Shown here in pieces: positions 13,805 to 19,485 of a stretch of DNA of 19,485 nucleotides; position 1 is the first letter of the stretch, and the number at the start of each line of letters is the position of its first letter. The translations under genes and the position numbers were made by a program. The stretch is from assembly GCA_002349525.1 (NCBI GenBank), contig DEDL01000036.1:44483-63967 (forward strand), in the 5' to 3' direction. Under the pieces are notes generated by a model. It was given only the letters and a program-made list of their open reading frames with translations. It had not been told where the DNA came from and did no database searches. Source of the DNA: Lachnoclostridium sp. UBA2905 (GTDB lineage Bacteria; Bacillota; Clostridia; Lachnospirales; Lachnospiraceae).

Positions 13805-15745
13805 TTATGACTCTCTGTAAGGCTTGAACTCACGTCCGCCACCTCTGTAAAATCTGCTAAACATCTCATAATATTCAAGTCGCATTACCTGAATACCTAC
13901 AATAAGACCTTCAAGGCCACATACAAACAGGTTACCAAGTATTACAACTATAAGATTTCCCATTCCACCGTTCTCTGCTCCGGCAAGCATCATTACAACT
14001 CCCATCATGGAAGCATGACTGACTGCAAATCCACCGATACGCACAAATGAAAGGGTATTTGAGAAATAACTTAAAAGTACCTCAAACATCTCGAAAAATG
14101 CCTGTACAGCAAATATTCCCGCCTGCTTAGGCATTGCTTCAGTTTTCTTAAATACTATTGCCATTATTGGCTCCTTAAGAGCGATGAGAATAAGTGGAAT
14201 AACAAACATAATTACAAGTACTACTGTTCCAGGAAGTGCATGGCCTGTCATAAAAAGCATTACGCATGCAACTACTGAACCATAAAAAATGAATCCACAT
14301 ATTCCATTATGATCAAAAATTGCTTCCTTAAGTTCACCAGCCTTAATGGCATTAATTACATTGAATACCATCATAAGCAGAATAAGAATCATACCTAATG
14401 TAATGGCGCATGCAAATATTGTATTAAGCTTTCCAATGAAAGGCAGATCTGTCATCGCCTCTGTAGGCTTAATCCATAGTGGTTCAATCAGCTCCTCATA
14501 TCCGAATACACTTCCAAAGAGGAATCCGAATATTGTTGAAAATAAACCTGCAACACTTATAATAGCTGCAAGATTCATGCCCTTAAGCTTATAAAGGAGG
14601 AAACCGCCAATTAAAAGGCAGATGCCCTGTCCCACGTCACCAAACATCATTCCAAATATTATGGTATATGATATTGCCACAAACCATGTAGGATCAAATT
14701 CATGATAATCCGGCATACCATACATTCTGATAAGCATCTCAAAAGGTTTCAGAATCTTTGGATTTTTAAGTTTAACCGGTGCACCACCAAATGGCCCTTT
14801 ATGGTCATCCTCAAACAAGGTAATAATATCCTTGTCTTTTTCAATTTCCTTTTCAATTCTGCATGCATCCTCATCCGGCATCCATCCACACATTATAAAA
14901 TACTCTTCATCTCCTGAACGGATATATGCCATCTGCTTTCTAATATCAAAATTCCTGTTGGCAGCCTCTAAAAGGTTTCTGGCCTCTAAAAGCTTTTCAA
15001 GATTATCCTTATAAAAAGCATCTCTCTCATTTACAATATCATCATAAACCTTTTTAAGCTTTGAAACAGCTTCTCCAAGCTTATTCTCAGCTTCATCAAG
15101 CATACCGTCATATTTCCCCTTAAGGTCACATGTATCAAAATACATTGATGAATATATTGCATCTACATTGGCAATCTGTGATTCCGGTGCACAGTAAAAT
15201 CCCCATACATACTGCTTATCACTGCTGCATTCACAAAATACTGAACACATATCATCTTCATTCACAAAATCACACAATCTCTTGTAATACTCCTTTGGAA
15301 TCCTTCCAAATCTGTATTTAATAAATTTGAAATCGAGTATTTTGTGGAAATCATAATGAATGTTGGCAAATGGAATAACATTTTCATATACTTCTTTCTC
15401 CTGGGTATATTCCATTTCAGCCTTTTTTATTCTGTTAGTGTATTCCTCATCCCTGGTCAGAAATGATTTTACAAAATCCATAGCCTCACATACATCTGCC
15501 ATACAAGCAGCTGCAACATCCATACCGCTGTCATCAGCTTTGATTCTGTCATATAGTTCATTCACCCTGCCAAGCAATTCCCTGTAAGGATTAGCCTCAT
15601 TATGCACTACCATATTCTTCAGATTATTAAGCTCTGCCACAGCATTCTCAACCTGAATATCATATTTTGCGACATAATTATCAATTACATAATCAAGTCT
15701 GTTAAGTGGTGCCTGAATTTTGAGGAACTTCATCTTAGCAATCAT
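13805..15745 (-). CDS. ntpI: V/A-type ATPase stator subunit I (a-subunit)
   Basis: The 646-residue protein has a cytoplasmic N-terminal half (to about 350) with long coiled-coil helices that bind the peripheral stalks. From about 354 there is a multi-helix membrane half. Key points are FGMMFGDVGQG (about 364-374), and SFVRIGGFAVSHASMM near the C-terminus, with Arg569 as the conserved arginine facing the ring glutamate. GLEGLIVGIQVMRLEYYEMFSRFY closes the ion half-channel region. A GGAGGAG site lies 7 nt before the ATG, 16 nt after subunit C. Length and motifs are normal for bacterial subunit I. Confidence 0.97.
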   Translation of the reverse strand: MIAKMKFLKIQAPLNRLDYVIDNYVAKYDIQVENAVAELNNLKNMVVHNEANPYRELLGRVNELYDRIKADDSGMDVAAACMADVCEAMDFVKSFLTRDEEYTNRIKKAEMEYTQEKEVYENVIPFANIHYDFHKILDFKFIKYRFGRIPKEYYKRLCDFVNEDDMCSVFCECSSDKQYVWGFYCAPESQIANVDAIYSSMYFDTCDLKGKYDGMLDEAENKLGEAVSKLKKVYDDIVNERDAFYKDNLEKLLEARNLLEAANRNFDIRKQMAYIRSGDEEYFIMCGWMPDEDACRIEKEIEKDKDIITLFEDDHKGPFGGAPVKLKNPKILKPFEMLIRMYGMPDYHEFDPTWFVAISYTIIFGMMFGDVGQGICLLIGGFLLYKLKGMNLAAIISVAGLFSTIFGFLFGSVFGYEELIEPLWIKPTEAMTDLPFIGKLNTIFACAITLGMILILLMMVFNVINAIKAGELKEAIFDHNGICGFIFYGSVVACVMLFMTGHALPGTVVLVIMFVIPLILIALKEPIMAIVFKKTEAMPKQAGIFAVQAFFEMFEVLLSYFSNTLSFVRIGGFAVSHASMMGVVMMLAGAENGGMGNLIVVILGNLFVCGLEGLIVGIQVMRLEYYEMFSRFYRGGGREFKPYRES

Positions 15746-15761
15746 TAACTAACTCCTCCAA

Positions 15762-16796
15762 TCATATCTTAATGCACTTCATTATAGTGTCTGTACTCTC
15801 CTGATAAAGAATACATTCACCAAGCCTGATAAGATTCTTAATCTCACATTCCTTCATATAGAAGTATGAATCAATACAGGCAATACTGTACGGTTCTTTC
15901 TTAACAGTATTAAGGTAAAGCTTTTCCATCCTTTCTTCGTATATTGTTTCCGGATTAATATTCTCCGGTTCAAGATCATGTCGAAGATAAGATAACTTCT
16001 TTAAACCTTCATCAAATTCTTCCAGCGTTTCACACTTAATGAGCCATATCATATCCTGTTTTTTTATTCGATAATACTCTGGAATAACCATTGAATACAT
16101 CTGAATCTGTGACAGCTTATAATACTTCTTAGCTCTGTAAATCCATACAAGATTAAGCAAATCAATCTTCTCGCCAAATGTCTTTCTGAGAATTTTGCGG
16201 TCAGTTACTGACAAAACCTTGTCTGCTGTTTTCCATATAGTCCTGAAATACAAAATATCAAGTATGGTTTCATAATCAAAAAGACTTGCATCGCTTTTTA
16301 CACTAACCATCTTAAGTGGTGCATAATACGGCGTATTAACAAGTGCCGCTATCAGTTCATTCATGGACTGTGCCGCCCTGATACCATTCTCATCAAGACA
16401 GCTCTTCTTATCAAATAATGTGCTGTCCACAGACTCTGTATCAATATTAGTATGAACTGCCAGGCACCGCCTAATATGCTTTCTCAGAAAATCAACCTCA
16501 TATTTCATAAAATAAGCCTTAAGATATTTTTTCTGTTTTTCACCAGAAAACCTGTATATCTTATCATAATCAACATACAGGGAGTTGCGCACAAGCTTTT
16601 CAAATCTCTGGATACTGACATTTTCCGTCTGTTCTCCAAACACCTCATCATATGTCTCAATTTTCTTCAAATAAGATATAACATCCGCAATAGATCCGGA
16701 TTCAGCCAGATTAATATAATCATCTTCACGAAGCAGCTTGGATTTCATTGCCTTGATCTTAGTTGCAAGACCACTATACTCAAGTAAATCACCCAT
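15762..16796 (-). CDS. ntpC: V/A-type ATPase subunit C (rotor-ring coupling, AC39 family)
   Basis: The 344-residue, largely helical protein fits the AC39/subunit d family. It starts GDLLEYSGLATKIKAMKSKLL and continues with repeated helical units of YLKKIETYDEV type and a central RKTFGEKIDLLNLVWIYRAKKYY stretch, a conserved family feature. This funnel-shaped subunit caps the K ring and receives the D/F shaft. It starts 4 nt after the stop of the G/H subunit, with GGGGTGA inside the end of that gene as its ribosome binding site. In Enterococcus hirae ntpC lies after ntpE; here it lies before ntpI, a distinct operon order. Confidence 0.93.
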   Translation of the reverse strand: MGDLLEYSGLATKIKAMKSKLLREDDYINLAESGSIADVISYLKKIETYDEVFGEQTENVSIQRFEKLVRNSLYVDYDKIYRFSGEKQKKYLKAYFMKYEVDFLRKHIRRCLAVHTNIDTESVDSTLFDKKSCLDENGIRAAQSMNELIAALVNTPYYAPLKMVSVKSDASLFDYETILDILYFRTIWKTADKVLSVTDRKILRKTFGEKIDLLNLVWIYRAKKYYKLSQIQMYSMVIPEYYRIKKQDMIWLIKCETLEEFDEGLKKLSYLRHDLEPENINPETIYEERMEKLYLNTVKKEPYSIACIDSYFYMKECEIKNLIRLGECILYQESTDTIMKCIKI

Positions 16797-16800
16797 GTAG

Positions 16801-17121
16801 TCACCCCGTTACTTCTGAAAATATTGATAAAACCCACTGTTCCTTATTCTCTTTATATCTCTTTTCAAGCTCCAATATACGTTTACTGTTTTCTTCCCCA
16901 AAAGCGTCTGTCTCTTTTTTCTTTTCTTCCTGCAATGACTTATCATATTCAGTCAGTTGGTCATTATATTTCTTATCCAGCTCTTTCAGATAATCAGCCT
17001 TTTTCTTATTGTAATCCTGATACAGCTTTTTCTTCTCTTCTTCTGCTGCATCAAGAAGCTTACATGCTGATTCTTCTATCCCTGCAAGCTGGGAAATAAC
17101 ATCATTTACCGAAGCAGACAT
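16801..17121 (-). CDS. ntpF: V/A-type ATPase subunit G/H (peripheral stalk coiled coil)
   Basis: This 106-residue protein is almost all charged helix (AAEEEKKKLYQDYNKKKADYLKEL and similar), as expected of the stalk subunit that pairs with E. It begins with SVNDVISQLAGIEESACKLL, a pattern common to bacterial V-type subunit H/G. Identification rests on composition, length and position as first gene of the operon; coiled coils of this kind are poorly conserved. GGAGGTGAT lies 3-4 nt before the ATG at 17121, and the predicted transcript start leaves only about 13 nt of leader. The symbol follows the Enterococcus ntp naming and is less certain than the role. Confidence 0.85.
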   Translation of the reverse strand: MSASVNDVISQLAGIEESACKLLDAAEEEKKKLYQDYNKKKADYLKELDKKYNDQLTEYDKSLQEEKKKETDAFGEENSKRILELEKRYKENKEQWVLSIFSEVTG

Positions 17122-17124
17122 CCA

Positions 17125-17169
17125 ATCACCTCCGTGAAATATTTTACACCAATTTTATAATACAGTCAA
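17125..17169 (-). promoter_or_regulatory. Promoter and RBS of the V/A-ATPase operon
   Basis: On the minus strand TTGACT (17164-17169) and TAAAAT (17141-17146) are 17 bp apart, a near-consensus housekeeping promoter. The start near 17134 is almost at the GGAGGTGAT ribosome binding site (17125-17133), so the leader is very short and there is no room for a riboswitch or attenuator. Confidence 0.75.
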
Positions 17170-17198
17170 TTTATTTTCACCTTTTTTAGCTTTTCATA

Positions 17199-17250
17199 TA
17201 AATAATAAAAACCTCCTGAAATAGCCTGTTTCAGGCACTTTTCAGGAGGT
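17199..17250 (-). terminator. Intrinsic terminator of araA
   Basis: An 11-bp stem (ACCTCCTGAAA at 17211-17221 with TTTCAGGAGGT at 17240-17250) encloses a second stem GCCTG/CAGGC (17224-17228, 17232-17236). On the minus strand it is followed by TTTTTATTATTT. It lies about 90 nt after the araA stop and separates that gene from the ATPase operon promoter. Confidence 0.9.
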
Positions 17251-17273
17251 CTCATATATTATTTCTTATAAAT

Positions 17274-17288
17274 TTTACATTTCGTAAA
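17274..17288. promoter_or_regulatory. Isolated TTTAC-ATTTC-GTAAA site matching the 23-bp repeat core
   Basis: This 15-bp dyad with 5-bp arms shares 14 consecutive bases (TTTACATTTCGTAA) with the unit at 1590-1612. It sits between the araA stop and its terminator, where no promoter is evident. It could be another binding site for the same protein or a relic of a dispersed element. Confidence 0.4.
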
Positions 17289-17340
17289 CAAATCACAAAA
17301 TTATGATTGTTTTATTATGAAAATAACAGCTTATTTTATT

Positions 17341-18828
17341 CTATTTGTAATATGCTGAATTCCATCTAAGTTCATTTTTAAGTGAGCGCATATCTGTGTT
17401 TGCATCAATTACAACACTTTCAACTCCAAATGAATCAGCCCAGTCAACCATCTGCTCAGTTGTAAGATCATAAGAAAATGCTGTGTGATGTGCACCACCG
17501 GCAAGAATCCATGCAGCTGCTCCAACCTCAAGACTTGGTCTTGGTGTCCAGAAGTTAGTTGCTACAGGAAGCTTAGGCATTGGCTTTTCACACTTCTTAC
17601 AGTCAACTTCATTAATGATAAGACGGAATCTGTTGCCAAGGTCGATAAGAGAAGTAGCGATACCAGGTCCTTCCTTACTTGTAAATACGAGTCTTGCAGG
17701 GTCTTCTCTGTCTCCCATTGATAATGGCTGACATTTGATACTAATGTCACCATCAGCTATTGATGGGCAAACCTCAAGCATATGAGCCTGAAGAATTCCT
17801 TCTTTTCCCGGTACAAAGTTATATGTGTAATCCTCTAAGAAGCTTGTTCCCTTAGCATCTTTCTTACCAAGAGTCATAAGCTTCATAAGTCTTACCATTG
17901 CAGCTGTCTTCCAGTCACCCTCAGCACCAAAGCCGTATCCTTTTTCCATAAGTCTCTGTATTGCAAGACCTGGAAGCTGCTTAAGTCCGCCAAGATCACC
18001 AAAATGAGTAACAATAGCCTGATAATCCTTCTCAACAAGGAATTTTTCAAAACCAAGTTCTATCTGAGCCTGTACAGCAACATGCTGGCGGAATTCCTTT
18101 TCATCTCTTCCCTCAAGAAGAATGTTATATTTGTCATAGTACTCTTCAACAAGAGCATCTGTATCTGCCTTCTTAACATCATTTACATAATCAACTACTT
18201 CATTTACAGGATATGCATCTACTTCCCATCCAAAAAGCATCTGTGCTGATACCTTATCACCCTCAGTAACTGCAACATTTCTCATGTTATCTGCAACTCT
18301 GGCTACTCTGATATGGCTGCTTTCCATAACACCTACAGCTGTATACATCCAGCTTGCAAGGTTGTCCCATACCTTCTTGTTCTGCCAGTGTCCAACGATT
18401 ATCTTTCTTTCAATACCAAGTCTGGTAACCATATGTCCGTACTCACGTCCACCATGAGCAGACTGGTTCTCATTCATAAAATCCATATCGATTGTATCGT
18501 ATGGTATTTCCTCATTAAACTGTGTGTGAAGGTGGCAAAGTGGTTTATTATATTCTTTAAGACCAAGGATCCATGATTTAGCAGGTGAAAATGTGTGCAT
18601 CCATGTGATAACACCAGCACATTCATCATCCTGATTAGCCTCGTTAAATGTTTTTCTTATAAGTTCATTAGTAATTAAAGTTGGTTTCCAAACGATTTCA
18701 AATGGAAAAGCTCCTGACTTATTAAGCTCTTCTACGATAATTTTTGAGTGATTAGCAACCTTCTCAAGGCACTCATCCCCATAAAGATCCTGTGAACCGG
18801 TACAAAACCAGAATTTAAAATTTTTCAT
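17341..18828 (-). CDS. araA: L-arabinose isomerase
   Basis: The 495-residue enzyme interconverts L-arabinose and L-ribulose, the entry step of bacterial arabinose catabolism, and needs Mn2+. It starts FKFWFCTGSQDLYGDECL, the family N-terminus. The metal and catalytic residues are in place: Glu303 (FGAEGDWK), Glu332 (FLEDYTY), His349 (QAHMLEVCPS) and the His447/His448 pair (GGAHHTAFS). Length equals the usual 490-500 residues. A GGAGG site is 10 nt before the ATG. No araB, araD or transporter gene is adjacent, and it has its own promoter and terminator, so it is transcribed alone. The rest of the pathway must lie elsewhere. Confidence 0.98.
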   Translation of the reverse strand: MKNFKFWFCTGSQDLYGDECLEKVANHSKIIVEELNKSGAFPFEIVWKPTLITNELIRKTFNEANQDDECAGVITWMHTFSPAKSWILGLKEYNKPLCHLHTQFNEEIPYDTIDMDFMNENQSAHGGREYGHMVTRLGIERKIIVGHWQNKKVWDNLASWMYTAVGVMESSHIRVARVADNMRNVAVTEGDKVSAQMLFGWEVDAYPVNEVVDYVNDVKKADTDALVEEYYDKYNILLEGRDEKEFRQHVAVQAQIELGFEKFLVEKDYQAIVTHFGDLGGLKQLPGLAIQRLMEKGYGFGAEGDWKTAAMVRLMKLMTLGKKDAKGTSFLEDYTYNFVPGKEGILQAHMLEVCPSIADGDISIKCQPLSMGDREDPARLVFTSKEGPGIATSLIDLGNRFRLIINEVDCKKCEKPMPKLPVATNFWTPRPSLEVGAAAWILAGGAHHTAFSYDLTTEQMVDWADSFGVESVVIDANTDMRSLKNELRWNSAYYK

Positions 18829-18880
18829 TATATGTTATCCTCCATAATCTGTAGTAGCATGTTTTCACACACCCACTTTT

Positions 18881-18953
18881 AATATAACCATTAACAATAT
18901 ATATTACAATGTAAAAATATCTAATATACTCTAAAAAACTAATGTAAAGTCAA
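18881..18953 (-). promoter_or_regulatory. araA promoter region with palindrome over the -35
   Basis: Two minus-strand candidates are visible: TTGTAA (18904-18909) with TATATT (18881-18886), spacer 17; and TTGACT (18948-18953) with TATATT (18923-18928), spacer 19. The palindrome TTACA-A-TGTAA (18904-18914) covers the -35 of the nearer promoter and could be an operator. It does not match the Bacillus AraR consensus that I know. Confidence 0.5.
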
Positions 18954-18987
18954 TAATATTTGTAATCCCCGACCTGTATATTACAAT
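18900..18987. repeat. Repeated TATATTACAAT half-sites between araA and the next gene
   Basis: The 11-mer TATATTACAAT occurs at 18900-18910 and 18977-18987, and its core ATTACAA recurs inverted as TTGTAAT at 18960-18966. The pair 18960-18966/18980-18986 is a perfect 7-bp inverted repeat with 13-bp spacing. All lie between the divergent araA and secreted-protein promoters, consistent with a shared regulator. Confidence 0.55.
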
Positions 18988-19000
18988 CCTGTCATTTTTT

Positions 19001-19029
19001 TCACGCATATATTATTTTTATGCTATAAT
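19001..19029 (+). promoter_or_regulatory. Extended -10 promoter of the secreted-protein gene
   Basis: TGCTATAAT (19021-19029) is a consensus extended -10 element. The -35 region is poor (TTCACG at 19000-19005, spacer 18). The predicted start near 19036 leaves about 145 nt of leader before the ATG at 19183. Confidence 0.65.
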
Positions 19030-19067
19030 AATTTATATCTGCAGGGTCTTAAGGGATCAGGAATTTT

Positions 19068-19181
19068 ATGATAAGAAGCAAGAATCACGGTTTTCAATTG
19101 CCGAGTAGTTTAGAAGCATATAACTCCTTACATCCAATTTGTACCAGGGCAATCGCTAATAACACTCAAGGAGATTTGTAA
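19068..19181 (+). CDS. Candidate 37-codon leader ORF
   Basis: ATG at 19068, 5 nt after AGGA, opens a frame of 37 codons ending in TAA at 19179-19181, one base before the next gene's ATG. The peptide begins MIRSKNHGFQLPSSLEAY and ends NNTQGDL; it has no signal peptide or membrane segment and I do not recognise it. The downstream ribosome binding site (AAGGAG, 19168-19173) lies inside its last codons, so translation of the two would be coupled. It may be a regulatory leader peptide, or a chance frame inside a structured 5' leader. In this AT-rich DNA a frame this short is not by itself significant. Confidence 0.35.
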   Translation: MIRSKNHGFQLPSSLEAYNSLHPICTRAIANNTQGDL

Positions 19182-19182
19182 A

Positions 19183-19485
19183 ATGAAAAAAAACACGAAA
19201 AAAATGACCTGCATTATAGCCGCTGCAGGTCTGATGGCAGGAATGATGTACAATGTACCATTTTCTCATGCTGCGCACTTTACATCATCATCATATAGCT
19301 GGAGCAGCAGTGGAGAACTTAAATACAAGTGGCTGATTGAAAATGATAATTCCGAAAGAATTGACGGAATTCAAGTATTAGGCGAAGATGAAAATGGACA
19401 AATGACTGTATTAGATAACCTGTCAAATGATGCAGATTCATGGCAATTAAGCGGCAGCAAATCGTATTTATATAAAAGCATTAAC
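19183..19485 (+). CDS. Secreted protein of unknown function, C-terminus beyond window
   Basis: ATG at 19183 follows AAGGAG by 9 nt and the frame stays open for 101 codons to the window end. Residues 1-7 are basic (MKKNTKK), 9-27 hydrophobic, and SHAA (28-31) gives a good signal-peptidase site after Ala30. The mature part starts with a Ser-rich stretch (SSSYSWSSSG). It then has polar, probably beta-strand sequence (LKYKWLIENDNSE, IDGIQVLGEDENGQ, DSWQLSGSKSYLY). I do not recognise a domain in the visible part. It diverges from araA, but nothing shows that it acts on arabinose polymers. Function is open. Confidence 0.85.
   Translation, partial: MKKNTKKMTCIIAAAGLMAGMMYNVPFSHAAHFTSSSYSWSSSGELKYKWLIENDNSERIDGIQVLGEDENGQMTVLDNLSNDADSWQLSGSKSYLYKSIN

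Noticed and set aside
19036..19182. c-di-GMP, glycine, SAM, TPP or lysine riboswitch
   Set aside because: I compared the leader with the consensus cores I remember for these classes and found no match; kept only as an unassigned leader.
1..19485. Defence island, biosynthetic cluster or mobile element
   Set aside because: No integrase, transposase, nuclease-helicase set or synthase genes occur; Sir2 here is a short housekeeping-type deacylase, not a large Sir2 fusion of the kind found in defence systems.

Overview
The window looks like chromosomal DNA of a low-GC anaerobic Firmicute, most likely a Lachnospiraceae gut species (Lachnospira/Eubacterium eligens-like). This is inferred from the AT-rich composition, strong AGGAGG-type ribosome binding sites, use of TTG and GTG starts, a bacterial V/A-type ATPase operon, VanZ-family proteins and a MerR-methyltransferase fusion. 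The genus is an inference from style and gene content, not from a search. I see no tRNA, rRNA, CRISPR array, insertion sequence or prophage gene.

Layout, left to right. (1) 1-1453, minus strand: a small membrane protein, a Sir2 deacylase and a VanZ-family protein cut by the window edge. (2) 1454-1701: a divergent control region holding about five copies of a 23-bp tandem repeat between two extended -10 promoters. (3) 1702-2883, plus: a MerR-type DNA-binding domain fused to an SAM-dependent methyltransferase. (4) 3010-5267, plus: rmlA(rfbA) and rmlB(rfbB), the first two steps of dTDP-deoxyhexose synthesis, preceded by a promoter with MerR-type geometry and followed by a strong terminator. (5) 5373-7312, minus: an exported SleB-type cell wall hydrolase with two large inverted repeats in its promoter, then a two-gene unit of a three-helix membrane protein and a complete VanZ-family protein. 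(6) 7413-8504, minus: a stand-alone PTS EIIC-like membrane protein. (7) 8575-17121, minus: a complete nine-gene V/A-type ATPase operon in the order G/H-C-I-K-F-E-A-B-D. (8) 17341-18828, minus: L-arabinose isomerase with its own terminator and promoter. (9) 19021-19485, plus: a secreted protein, cut by the window edge, with a roughly 145-nt leader that contains a 37-codon small ORF.

The ATPase operon is the dominant element: catalytic A3B3 head, central stalk D/F, coupling subunit C, peripheral stalk E and G/H, stator I and ring K. The rml genes feed cell-surface glycans, and the SleB-type hydrolase and VanZ proteins also belong to the envelope. The araA gene serves pentose use.

Most of the window is ordinary core metabolism. 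I did not find a clear new multi-gene system. The points worth a second look are mainly regulatory: the 23-bp repeat array and its related site at 17274, the MerR-like dyad in the rmlAB promoter, the paired inverted repeats before the hydrolase, the repeated half-sites before araA and the leader/small ORF at the right edge. The extra N-terminal hairpin and unusual ion-site residues of the ATPase ring subunit also deserve attention. Three genes are given starts inside the longest open frame because the ribosome binding site demands it (1453, 3117 and 8504). A fourth, subunit A at 12386, is chosen the same way but less securely.
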